Shown: positions 55,069-63,245 of the stretch, one piece after another
How the letters are laid out: each line of letters opens with the position of its first letter
Position numbering within the stretch: the stretch's first letter is position 1
DNA from: an uncultured Collinsella sp.
Lineage (GTDB): Bacteria > Actinomycetota > Coriobacteriia > Coriobacteriales > Coriobacteriaceae
Length of the DNA stretch: 64,000 nucleotides
NCBI GenBank assembly: GCA_902479135.1
Contig: CABSNU010000010.1
Coordinates: forward strand, 1-64,000
Direction: 5' to 3'
The notes under the pieces: generated by a model
What the model was told of the DNA's origin: nothing
The model's input: only the letters and a program-made list of their open reading frames with translations
Databases searched by the model: none
Program-made: the position numbers and the translations under genes

Positions 55069-55270
55069 GCGGAGGAATTCGAACCCGCAAGGGTGCGGAG
55101 CTGAGGAAACGCGAAGCGTTTTCCAGCGCAGCACGCAAGGAGCGAAGCGACGCAGCGGGGCGCGGCCGCCGAAAAGGCGGACGCGGAATCCCTCCGTCCC
55201 ATACCAGCCATAAGCTCCCCGCATCCCAACTTTCCAGCCAAGGGCAACAAGCGGAGGGATTCGAACCGGC
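55069..55270. repeat. tRNA-Gln tail duplication with inverted T-arms
   Basis: GAATCCCTCCGTCCCA of the tRNA 3' end (54994-55009) recurs exactly at 55186-55201, 192 bases on. Inverted T-arm-like sequences lie at 55069-55088 (GCGGAGGAATTCGAACCCGC) and 55251-55270 (GCGGAGGGATTCGAACCGGC). Between them are GC-rich hairpins such as GGAAACGCGAAGCGTTTTCC (55104-55123). The arrangement mirrors that after tRNA-Leu. Confidence 0.8.
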
Positions 55271-55282
55271 AACGCAACACAA

Positions 55283-55449
55283 CTTCTCGTCCAGCACGAG
55301 AAGATAAAGGTAGATTTTCAGGCATGTCCCAAAAATCTACCTTCAGAAGACAGGCGCCCCAAGCCCATTAGGACCAAGAGCGCCTAACATCAAGAAAATA
55401 TCAGCCCAGTTCCGAAAAGCGAGCCGCTTGCGACAACCAAGTAGCCGCA
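55283..55449. other. Intergenic stretch with two small hairpins
   Basis: CTTCTCGT/ACGAGAAG (55283-55303) and the perfect 12-bp pair AAGGTAGATTTT/AAAATCTACCTT (55307-55343). A third weak GGCGC/GCGCC pair lies near 55352-55383. No open frame or promoter is convincing here. Confidence 0.5.
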
Positions 55450-55586
55450 GGCCCCGGGAGAGCGGGGACACCGGCTTAGGTTTATCGCGAGTTCCGCACG
55501 AACAGGAGGCCACTTAATGTGGCCTCCGTCGTGAGCAGGACTGTAGAGCAGGAAACCTAAGCCGGTGTCCCCGCTCTCCCGGGGCC
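55450..55586 (-). repeat. Structured repeat family 1, copy B
   Basis: Outer arms 55450-55483 and 55553-55586 are perfectly complementary over 34 bp. The core is GGTTTATCGCGAGTTCCGCA, an inner hairpin GGAGGCCAC/GTGGCCTCC around TTAAT, and AGGACTGTAGAGCAGG. It starts seven bases after the stop of the minus-strand TOPRIM gene. Confidence 0.87.
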
Positions 55587-55593
55587 GAACGCC

Positions 55594-57768
55594 CTAGTTG
55601 TTGAGCATGCGGTCGAAGCTTCCCGAGTCGCCATCCCGATAGTCTGCGGTCATCAGAATCTCCTGCGGAATGCGCCCACCCTCGCGCAGCACGTTGCGGA
55701 ACTGCACGCGCGTAACCATGGGCAGATCCTTGATCGTCGCTGCCAGGTTCTGCGGCACGCCCTGGTTGGCAGCCGCGGGCTCGCACTCGCCGCCGGCCTT
55801 CACGCGACGCTTATGCTCGGCGAGCATGGCGCGGTACATGCCGGCATGCAGGCGAATCTCAACCACATTGGCATTGCGAGCCTGTTCGACGATGCGCGCG
55901 CCCTCGCGATCGATATCGCCTACGTAGTAGACGTAGTTAAAGCGATAGCCAATCTCGGCCAGATAATCGTCCAGGGCATGCGAGACGCTCGCCTTGCATC
56001 CGCCGCCAAAAATCACGCCGCCCACCTTGATGCCAAAGAGCTTGGCGTGCTTGCGGCCACGCAGCAGCTTGACGATCTCGTCGTAGGTGTCCAGGTTCTC
56101 GACCATAATGAACGGCTTGTCGGCTCCCAGCGTAAAGAAGCCCGTAAAGTGCACGGGGCGATTGGGGGCGACCTTGATCGCCTGCATGCTGATGCCCTTT
56201 TCGGTCATACGCCTGATCAAGCGCTCACCGTGCTTGCCGTCAAAAGCCTTCTCGTCGTTAAAGATCTGGTAGGCACGCTGGCGGCGCGAGGCAACCGGCG
56301 TATCGGCACCTCGATTCTGCTCGATCCAAGCCTGGATGATTGCGATTTCCTCGGCAATCTTGCGGTTGGACATCTCGTTGTGCTGAGTGCGCTGCGGAGC
56401 CTTTTTGCCGTCCTTGCCCTCGACCTTTACGATCTGTGTCTGCTGCTCCTTGATCTTAGAGAGCGCCGTAGGCGTAGGGACAACCTTGAGCAGCTGCCTG
56501 CCTAAAACGCGGGCAAGGGCAAACGCCGAGACCTCGCCGTGGACGGACGACTTGGGCTGCTGGGCAGCAGTATCTGCTGCGGCAGACTCCGGCTTCTTCT
56601 GAGACTTGCGCTTAGAATCGCCCTGGGAATTGCGCTCGTGCTTCGGCATAGACGCCTGCTTCTGCGGACGAACGGACTTGCTCTCCTTCGCCGGCTGGCG
56701 CTTAGGCTGCCCCGAAGAAACCTCGGCCTTCGCATCCTCGTTCTGCGGCGTGGTCTTCTCGGTTGCAGTCTCGGCATGGGAACTGCGGCCCCCACGATGG
56801 CGACGGCGGCGAGGCTTGCTCGACGCGCCCTGCTCCGCCTGCTCATCAGTAGGCTGCTGGCCCTTGGCCTCGGCATCAACCTCAAGCTGCGGCTCAACAG
56901 GCTTCTGCTCGCGAGCCGCCGGCTCAACGGTCTTCTCGTCCTGGGTGGTCGAAACCGACTCGCCCTTCTCCTGACGCTTTACGGGATATGCACGTCCCGC
57001 AAAACCGCGACCAGGACGACACGAACCCGGAGCCTTCTTGGCAGACTCCTCAACATCGTCTGCAACCTCAGAAGACTCTTCAACCTCACGCGCGGCATCC
57101 TGCTGTGCAGTCTTAAAGTGAGCACCGCGACGACGCTTGGGCTCTTGGGCCTTCACGGGCTTTTGCTCCCTCGCGGGCTTCTGCGACTCGGCAGCAACCT
57201 CGGTCTCAACAGCCTCAGCATCCGTCTCACCCTTTTGAGCAACGGCGCGACGGAAGCGCTCCTGCTGGGCGCGGCGCTGCGCATCGCGCTTGCCACTCCC
57301 GCCAAAACCGCCGCGGCCGGCCTTGGCCGTAAAGGCACGCACGACATTCTCATCGAGCAACTCATCGGTATCGACATGCTCACGCGGAGCAACTTCTTCC
57401 ACAGCAGGCGCGTCAGCGGAATCCTCGATGACAAAATCTTCGACGGACTCGGCAGGCTGCTCCTGGGCATCGCGGATCTCAGCATTGATGGTATAGAACG
57501 CCGGGCGCCCGTTAATGCCGCTACCCTCGATCTTGGTCACGATATTTGCCGCGATAAGCTCATCGCGCATCGCCTTGGTGTCGCATTCCTTATCGACGGA
57601 GCGGAAAATCTGCGCCAGCGCACTCGACTTAATCTTGAGCGCCTTGCGGCAAAGCAGGTCGTAGGCAACCAGCTTGGCACGCTCAGCAGAAAGCGACGTC
57701 TGGCTGCTCAGGCGCTCAGCCAGAGCATCGACATTGTTTTGATTATCGGAATATACCGTCTTGGCCAC
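55594..57768 (-). CDS. Solitary JetD-like (DUF2220/TOPRIM) protein with winged helix and long disordered linker
   Basis: 724 residues from GTG 57768, which has GAAAGGGG just upstream (an ATG at 57795 is possible). Residues 1-105 look like a winged helix (SSALAQIFRSVDKECDTKAM, GRPAFYTINAEI). About 110-440 is Lys/Glu/Gln/Pro-rich and disordered, with a GRGGFGGSGKR patch. The C-terminal 250 residues carry YQIFNDEKAF (about 500-509), FIMVENLDTYDEIV with Glu557, FGGG, and YVGDIDREGARI with the Asp619/Asp621 pair of a TOPRIM site. These fit the JetD C-terminal domain of Wadjet, related to topoisomerase VI/Spo11. No jetABC genes are nearby. A DNA-cleaving or topological function is inference. Confidence 0.65.
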   Translation of the reverse strand: MAKTVYSDNQNNVDALAERLSSQTSLSAERAKLVAYDLLCRKALKIKSSALAQIFRSVDKECDTKAMRDELIAANIVTKIEGSGINGRPAFYTINAEIRDAQEQPAESVEDFVIEDSADAPAVEEVAPREHVDTDELLDENVVRAFTAKAGRGGFGGSGKRDAQRRAQQERFRRAVAQKGETDAEAVETEVAAESQKPAREQKPVKAQEPKRRRGAHFKTAQQDAAREVEESSEVADDVEESAKKAPGSCRPGRGFAGRAYPVKRQEKGESVSTTQDEKTVEPAAREQKPVEPQLEVDAEAKGQQPTDEQAEQGASSKPRRRRHRGGRSSHAETATEKTTPQNEDAKAEVSSGQPKRQPAKESKSVRPQKQASMPKHERNSQGDSKRKSQKKPESAAADTAAQQPKSSVHGEVSAFALARVLGRQLLKVVPTPTALSKIKEQQTQIVKVEGKDGKKAPQRTQHNEMSNRKIAEEIAIIQAWIEQNRGADTPVASRRQRAYQIFNDEKAFDGKHGERLIRRMTEKGISMQAIKVAPNRPVHFTGFFTLGADKPFIMVENLDTYDEIVKLLRGRKHAKLFGIKVGGVIFGGGCKASVSHALDDYLAEIGYRFNYVYYVGDIDREGARIVEQARNANVVEIRLHAGMYRAMLAEHKRRVKAGGECEPAAANQGVPQNLAATIKDLPMVTRVQFRNVLREGGRIPQEILMTADYRDGDSGSFDRMLNN

Positions 57769-57876
57769 GGGGCCCCTTTCATATGCACACATATACGTCC
57801 ATATGGTACAACGCACGAGCCTATCCACGCAAAACATCTGCGAGAACGCCCTTGCACCACCTGTTCTCACAAGAAA

Positions 57877-57912
57877 AAAGACCGGGTCCGCTTGATTGCG
57901 GACCCGGTCTTT
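57877..57912 (-). terminator. Terminator of cstA
   Basis: AAAGACCGGGTCCGC (57877-57891) pairs perfectly with 57898-57912. Read on the minus strand it ends in a run of T residues, 40 bases after the cstA stop. Confidence 0.9.
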
Positions 57913-57951
57913 CCGAGTCAAATAGACTGGAGATCCAACCCGTCCGACCGA

Positions 57952-59841
57952 CTAGGCCTTGGCGGCCTCGGCGTCGGCAGGAGCTTCAGCGGCAGCGGCG
58001 CGACCGTACTCGGCCTTGCCCATCTCGGACCACTCGGGCTCCTCGTCAGGCATGGAGCCGGCCTCCTTGCCGAAGAACTCCTTGAGGCAGTTGACGGCGA
58101 CGATGAGGCCCAGGACCATCAGCAGGACGGCGAAAACGAGCTGCAGGCCCTTGGTGGCGGCGACGGAGACGGCGGCCGTGGTGGCGGTAGCCGGGATGGT
58201 GCCGAAGAAGCCGTAAGCCTGGACAGCGGTCATGCAGCCCATGGCGCTCTGGACCAGCGAGGTGAAGGTGCAGCAGAGCAGGAAGGCGACGGGCACGTAG
58301 AGCATCCAGCCCTTGCGGCCGGTGCACTTGCAGAACACGGCGAGGGTGATCATGGTCATACCGCCGAGCAGCTGGTTGGAAGCACCAAAGAGCGGCCAGA
58401 TGTTGGCATAGCCGCCAAAGGCGAGGGCGAGACCGGGAAGCAGGGTGACGACCGTGGCGAACCAGGGGTTGCCGAGAACCTTCATGTAGCCGGCCTTGGA
58501 CTCGATGGCCAGGGCGTCGTTGGTCTGGGCAAAGAACTCGGAGAACGAGGTGCGGGCGATGCGGGCGACGGCATCGAGCGAGGTCAGGGCCAGAGCGGAG
58601 ACGTTCATGGTCATGAAGACGGTAGCGAGCGTGCCGTCAACACCGAAGGCCTGCATACCGCGGGAGATGCCAGCGGCGAAGATCTGGAACGGGGTGGAAG
58701 CGACGCCGGCGTTGAGGGCACCGGTGCCGGCGGTGTTCATATCGGAGAACATGATGCCTGCGACGATGATGGCAAGGATGCCGACGAAGGACTCGACGAT
58801 CATGGCGCCATAACCGACCTTGACGGCGTCCTGCTCCTTCTCGACCTGCTTGGAGGAGGTGCCAGAAGAAACGAGGCTGTGGAAACCGGAGAGAGCACCG
58901 CAGGCAACGGAGACAAACAGGACCGGGAACATCATGCCGGAGGCAGTGGAGAAGCCGGTGAAGACCGGAGCGGTGATGGTGGCCTGACCGTTGACACCCA
59001 GGACGACGATGCCGAGGACAGCGCAAACGATCATGACGATCATCATGATGGAAGTGAGGTAGTCACGCGGGGTCTTGAGCATCTGGATGGGCATAGCGCC
59101 AGCGAAGACCAGGTAGACCATGACGACGGCGAACCACTGGAACTTATCCAGGTAGACCGGGAACTGCATACCGACGGCGAACATGAGAACCATGAGGACC
59201 ACGCCGGTGACGAACTCGGCAGCGCCGGTGAGGTTGAACTTCTTCTGGGCCCAACCAAAGGCGATAGCGACGAAGGTGAACAGGATGGAGATGGTACCAG
59301 CGCAGCCGGCGGCATAGGACTTGGTGAAGTCGATGGCACCGGTAGCAGCACCAGAAGCGTCAACGGCCGGGGTGAACATGAACGTCTTGCAGACCATGTC
59401 GGTGAAAGCGGCGATGACGATGATGCAGAACAGCCAGCAGAACAGCAGGAACAGGCGACGGCCGGTCTTGCCGATGTACTTCTCGATGAGCTGAGCGAGC
59501 GACTTGCCGTTGTTCTTCATCGAAGCGTACAGGGCACCAAAGTCGTGGACGGCACCAAAGAAGATGCCGCCGACGAGGACCCAGAGCACGACGGGCAGCC
59601 AGCCAAAGGCCATGGCGACGATCGTACCCGTGACAGGGCCGGCACCGCAGATCGAGCTGAACTGGTGCGAGAACGCGGTGAAGGCGGAGACGGGCGAGAA
59701 GCTCTTGCCGTCCTTCATGCGTTTGGCCGGCGTGAGGGCCTCTTTGTCAACGCCCCACTTGTTGGCCAGCCATCGGCCATAGCCCAGATAGCCGCAGGCG
59801 AGCACCGCCGCGGCCACAACCATGAGCAAAACTCCGTTCAT
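57952..59841 (-). CDS. cstA: Carbon starvation protein CstA, pyruvate/peptide transporter family
   Basis: 629 residues with about 15 membrane helices. Conserved CstA segments: FSHQFSSICGAGPVTGTIVA, GGIFFGAVHDFGALYASMK, CGALSGFHSLVSSGTSSKQ, and PLFGASNQLLGGMTMITL. E. coli CstA and BtsT import pyruvate, and CstA has also been linked to peptide uptake. The C-terminal 40 residues are acidic/Ala-rich. GAGGAGG precedes the ATG. Promoter, operator and a terminator-containing leader suggest tight nutritional control. Confidence 0.95.
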   Translation of the reverse strand: MNGVLLMVVAAAVLACGYLGYGRWLANKWGVDKEALTPAKRMKDGKSFSPVSAFTAFSHQFSSICGAGPVTGTIVAMAFGWLPVVLWVLVGGIFFGAVHDFGALYASMKNNGKSLAQLIEKYIGKTGRRLFLLFCWLFCIIVIAAFTDMVCKTFMFTPAVDASGAATGAIDFTKSYAAGCAGTISILFTFVAIAFGWAQKKFNLTGAAEFVTGVVLMVLMFAVGMQFPVYLDKFQWFAVVMVYLVFAGAMPIQMLKTPRDYLTSIMMIVMIVCAVLGIVVLGVNGQATITAPVFTGFSTASGMMFPVLFVSVACGALSGFHSLVSSGTSSKQVEKEQDAVKVGYGAMIVESFVGILAIIVAGIMFSDMNTAGTGALNAGVASTPFQIFAAGISRGMQAFGVDGTLATVFMTMNVSALALTSLDAVARIARTSFSEFFAQTNDALAIESKAGYMKVLGNPWFATVVTLLPGLALAFGGYANIWPLFGASNQLLGGMTMITLAVFCKCTGRKGWMLYVPVAFLLCCTFTSLVQSAMGCMTAVQAYGFFGTIPATATTAAVSVAATKGLQLVFAVLLMVLGLIVAVNCLKEFFGKEAGSMPDEEPEWSEMGKAEYGRAAAAEAPADAEAAKA

Positions 59842-59876
59842 TACATTTCCTCCTCTAAAAAGAACTTCCTAGACAT

Positions 59877-60004
59877 AAAAAATGAGGGCCGTCGGTTGCG
59901 CTCGACGGCCCTCATCTTCATCAGCCGCCCGTTATCGTACGGGCCAGCTGTATGTGCTAACCCGCATCAGATAATTACTACGCTGATAATGTTTAGCTGA
60001 TGCG
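59877..60004 (-). promoter_or_regulatory. Structured leader with attenuator upstream of cstA
   Basis: In transcript order (minus strand): CGCATCAG/CTGATGCG (59963-60004), GCCCG/CGGGC (59927-59944), then TGAGGGCCGTCG/CGACGGCCCTCA (59883-59914) with a T-run at 59882-59877, i.e. a full intrinsic terminator 36 bases before the start codon. Read-through must be controlled for cstA to be expressed. I recognise no known riboswitch class. Confidence 0.65.
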
Positions 60005-60082
60005 TGAACATGTCTAAGAAATCCTCTTCAATCATGATGCGAACGATCCGCGCGCGTTCACATCCCCCAGTGGTTGAAAAGG

Positions 60083-60111
60083 AGTATGAAACTTTAGTTA
60101 CCTAAAGTCAA
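60083..60111 (-). promoter_or_regulatory. cstA promoter with an operator in its spacer
   Basis: On the minus strand TTGACT (60111-60106) and CATACT (60088-60083) are 17 bases apart. The spacer holds the perfect palindrome ACTTTAGTTACCTAAAGT (60091-60108; 7-bp arms). A repressor there would block polymerase. The 514-base gap also holds the leader and repeat copy C. Confidence 0.7.
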
Positions 60112-60222
60112 CGCAAATTTGTAATGAATTTTCAACTTTTTTTGAATTTCTCGGTATAAAACGCCACTGACCTCGGACTTTACCCCACGACAGTTTTTGC
60201 ATGAGAGATGCCCCTCGGGAGC

Positions 60223-60329
60223 GGGGCCGGATATAAGGTTTATCGCGAGTTCCGCACGCAAAGAAGGCCACTTAATGTGGCCTTCGTCTTGCGCAGGACT
60301 GTAGAGCAGGAAACCTTATATCCGGCCCC
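60223..60329 (-). repeat. Structured repeat family 1, copy C
   Basis: Outer arms 60223-60241 and 60311-60329 pair perfectly (19 bp), extended by imperfect GC pairs. The core has GGTTTATCGCGAGTTCCGCA, inner hairpin GAAGGCCAC/GTGGCCTTC around TTAAT, and AGGACTGTAGAGCAGG, nearly identical to copy B except for compensating changes. It starts 26 bases after the stop of the minus-strand tsaBD fusion. Confidence 0.87.
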
Positions 60330-60355
60330 TCCGTCCGGGGGCCGCGCCGTACCAG

Positions 60356-62740
60356 CTACAGCGTCATGTTTGGATCGGCGTCGACGTCGAACGGCGAGAT
60401 TTCACCTCGGTCGAATTTACGGCGAGCGACCTCCGCAATCATGGCTGCGTTATCGGTACAGGCAGACAAGGGCGGCACCGTTACGCGAATCCCCTGACGT
60501 CCAAGCTTCTTGATCATCATCTCGCGCAGATGCGGGTTGGCCGAGACGCCGCCACCGATGCAGTATTCCTTGCATCCGGTAGCGTGCAGTGCGTTTTTGG
60601 CCTTCTTGTACTGCACGTCAAAGACAGCTGCCTCAAACGAAGCCGCCAGATCGGGTAGGTGAATCGTGCGCCCGGCCTTAGTCTCTTGCTCGATGTAGAG
60701 CGTCACCGCCGTCTTGAGGCCCGAAAGCGAGAAGCGGTAGTCCCCCCTGCTGTTAAGCGCACGGGGGAAATCGATCGCGCGGGGATTGCCCGTCTCGGCC
60801 AGCTTGGAGATGATGGGGCCACCGGGATAGCCCAGACCCAACGCCTTGGCTACCTTGTCGAAGGCCTCGCCCACAGCATCATCGAGTGTCTCACCAAGTA
60901 CCTCGTAGTCGCCCCATGCCTTCACGTGCACGAGCATGGTGTGCCCGCCCGAGACAAGCGTGAAGATGAACGGCGGCTTGAGGTCGGGCTGCGCTAGCAA
61001 GTTGGCAAACAGGTGCCCCTCCAGATGGTTGACGCACACGAGCGGCTTGCCGGCAGCGTAGGCAAAGCCTTTGGCGAAGGCGACGCCAACCACGAGCGCG
61101 CCCACCAGGCCCGGACCCTGTGTCACGCCCACGGCGGCAAGCTCGCTGGGGGCAATGGCTCCACCCTCAAGACCAAGCGATGCTGCGGCATCCTCGAGCG
61201 CCGCATCCACGACACTCACAATCACCTCAACGTGTTTGCGCGAGGCGATCTCGGGCACCACGCCGCCAAAACGGGCATGGAAATCAATCTGCGTCGACAC
61301 CTGGTTGGCCAGCATATTGCCATCCGCATCGATAATCGCCACGGCCGTCTCGTCGCAGGAACTCTCGATAGCGAGCACTAGGCGGCGGCGTTCAATTTCG
61401 GCACGCTCCCCCTCGGAGCGCCCGGGCGCAGGCAGCGGCCATACGCGCTGCTCTGCCGCCGTCGGCTCGGGCGAAGCATTGTCGACCGGAAGCACGAGGG
61501 GCAGCGGAGCCGTCATGACGATGGCATCCTTGCCGGCACCATAGTAGCCGCGGCGACGGCCAGCCTCGGTAAAGCCCAGGGCGGCATAGAGTGCAATTGC
61601 GCCCTCGTTGCCGTCCTCAACCTCAAGCGAAGCCGTGGTGCAGCCGAGCATCTGCGCGTCATAGCTCACGTGCGACAGAAGCTTGCGGGCGATACCCTCA
61701 CGGCGATGAGTCGGATCGACGGCAACGTCCATAATCTGCACGTCCCCGTCGACGACCATGCCGCCGGCAAGACCCAGCAACTGACCGTCGTCGTGCGCCA
61801 CCCACCAGCTACGCGGAGCGGCAACGTCCTCGCCCAGCTCGGACAAGAACATGCCCGGCGTCCACGCCTCGTGTCCGGCGCCTTCAAAGCAGGCGGTCTC
61901 CAGTGCGCTCGCGCCCTCGGCATCCGCCGCGCCCATGGGGCGGAATTGCAGATGACGCCCAGCGAGCTCGTCGGCAACACCTGTCACCTCACTCTGCGCG
62001 CTCTCGGCAAGGCCCAGGCGCTTGCGCTCGTTTTCCTCGGCGTCCGAAAGGCGTGTGTAGATCGGCAAGACGCGAGCGGGATCGCCATCGCCTGCGGCGT
62101 GCGCCATCAGCAGGCCCTCGCCCGAGGGCCACCACAGGCCTCGCTCCACGCAGCGTGCCGTCTCGTCCTCACCCAGCAGCTTGCCATAACGCACGAGACC
62201 GTCACCAGTTAGCTGAACCTGATCCCAGCCCGCGGTCTGACGCCACTCATCAAGCGCCACGGCGGCCTTGACCACGCGCTCGCGCTGAAACAGACGCTCG
62301 GGACCCTCATCGACCAGCATATACAGCGCCGGATATACCTCACCGCGCATAGCATCGGCCAAGATACCAAGCTTGCCGCGCACGCCAGCCTTCCACGCCG
62401 TCCAAGCGCAGGCGTCGAGCGTCGACACGCCCAGCAGCGGAACATTGGCACCACGCGCGAGGCCCTTGGCAGTGGAGATGCCGATGCGCACACCCGTAAA
62501 GGACCCCGGGCCGCGGCCGACCACATAGCAACCAACATCGCTGCGATCCAGACCGGCTTGAGCCAGCACGCCATCAACGGTATTCACGAGCTCAACGTTG
62601 GCGCGACGGCGACACATGTGGTCGCCACTCACGAGCTTCGTCTCGCCCGTCTGCCCATCAATCCAGCTTGCCGCGCAGGCAAGCATGTCGGTCGAAGTAT
62701 CGAGCGCCACCACCAGCGCGTTGTCGTTATGCAAGCTCAT
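60356..62740 (-). CDS. tsaD: TsaB-RimI-TsaD triple fusion of t6A synthesis and ribosomal protein acetylation
   Basis: 794 residues from ATG 62740. 1-240: TsaB (VVALDTSTDML, GRGPGSFTGVRIGIS). 263-411: GNAT acetyltransferase of RimI type (IMDVAVDPTHRREGIARKLL, EVEDGNEGAIALYAALGF). 412-450: Pro/Glu linker. 453-794: TsaD/Kae1 (LAIESSCDETAVAII, metal site NHLEGH, LVSGGHTMLV, GGGVSANPHLR, CTDNAAMIAE). TsaB-TsaD-TsaE transfers threonylcarbamoyl to A37 of ANN-decoding tRNAs; RimI acetylates ribosomal protein S18. The start overlaps the tsaE stop by 14 bases. Having TsaB and TsaD in one chain fixes their 1:1 ratio. Confidence 0.93.
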   Translation of the reverse strand: MSLHNDNALVVALDTSTDMLACAASWIDGQTGETKLVSGDHMCRRRANVELVNTVDGVLAQAGLDRSDVGCYVVGRGPGSFTGVRIGISTAKGLARGANVPLLGVSTLDACAWTAWKAGVRGKLGILADAMRGEVYPALYMLVDEGPERLFQRERVVKAAVALDEWRQTAGWDQVQLTGDGLVRYGKLLGEDETARCVERGLWWPSGEGLLMAHAAGDGDPARVLPIYTRLSDAEENERKRLGLAESAQSEVTGVADELAGRHLQFRPMGAADAEGASALETACFEGAGHEAWTPGMFLSELGEDVAAPRSWWVAHDDGQLLGLAGGMVVDGDVQIMDVAVDPTHRREGIARKLLSHVSYDAQMLGCTTASLEVEDGNEGAIALYAALGFTEAGRRRGYYGAGKDAIVMTAPLPLVLPVDNASPEPTAAEQRVWPLPAPGRSEGERAEIERRRLVLAIESSCDETAVAIIDADGNMLANQVSTQIDFHARFGGVVPEIASRKHVEVIVSVVDAALEDAAASLGLEGGAIAPSELAAVGVTQGPGLVGALVVGVAFAKGFAYAAGKPLVCVNHLEGHLFANLLAQPDLKPPFIFTLVSGGHTMLVHVKAWGDYEVLGETLDDAVGEAFDKVAKALGLGYPGGPIISKLAETGNPRAIDFPRALNSRGDYRFSLSGLKTAVTLYIEQETKAGRTIHLPDLAASFEAAVFDVQYKKAKNALHATGCKEYCIGGGVSANPHLREMMIKKLGRQGIRVTVPPLSACTDNAAMIAEVARRKFDRGEISPFDVDADPNMTL

Positions 62741-63233
62741 CTTGTACAGCCTTATCAATCAAATGGGAAAGCTCCATTGCGCGGTCACCGTGCGCCTCGA
62801 GCGTTATCGTTCGCACATCGCTGTCGCCCTCATCACGCTTGAGCGTCACCGAAAGATACTCATCCGTCAGCTCGTCTTGGAATTGTTCGCCCCATTCCAG
62901 CAGGCAAGCACCCTCATAGCCCAGCACATCGAAAATGCCCGTATCCTCGAGCTCGTAGGCATGCTCCAGGCGGTATAGATCAAAGTGAAACAGCGGAATA
63001 CGGCCTTGATCGTGAACGGCCATGAGCGCAAACGTAGGGCTCGTAACCATATGCCCATCGCCCAGCCCGCGCGAGACGCCCTTGGTAAAGTGAGTTTTGC
63101 CCACTCCCAGGCCACCGGTCAGGATGAGCACATCGCCGTTCTCAAGGCACGGTGCAATTAGCTCGCCAAAGTACTCCGTATCGGCAGCGCAAGTCGTTTT
63201 GTAAGTACCTACCCCCAGGCGCTCCAGGGACAT
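62727..63233 (-). CDS. tsaE: tRNA threonylcarbamoyladenosine synthesis ATPase TsaE
   Basis: 168 residues. Walker A GGLGVGKTHFTKG at about 40-52, VTSPTFALM, FHFDLYRLE with the Walker B-like Asp, and LEWGEQ. It drives the TsaB-TsaD complex through ATP hydrolysis. It lies 12 bases after the uracil-DNA glycosylase gene and overlaps the triple-fusion gene, so the t6A genes are coupled. Confidence 0.95.
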   Translation of the reverse strand: MSLERLGVGTYKTTCAADTEYFGELIAPCLENGDVLILTGGLGVGKTHFTKGVSRGLGDGHMVTSPTFALMAVHDQGRIPLFHFDLYRLEHAYELEDTGIFDVLGYEGACLLEWGEQFQDELTDEYLSVTLKRDEGDSDVRTITLEAHGDRAMELSHLIDKAVQDELA

Positions 63234-63245
63234 ATATGCTCCTTA

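Noticed and set aside
54939..55201. Second tRNA gene at the tail copy
   Set aside because: Only the T-arm 3' half and acceptor strand are copied; no D-arm or anticodon arm precedes them.
55594..57768. Complete Wadjet defence system
   Set aside because: Only a JetD-like domain is present; no JetA, JetB or JetC homologue lies on either side.
56539..60000. Plus-strand open frame of over 1100 codons opposite the TOPRIM and cstA genes
   Set aside because: Shadow of GC-rich genes; low-complexity Gly/Asp/Glu composition, and it crosses terminators and promoters of both real genes.
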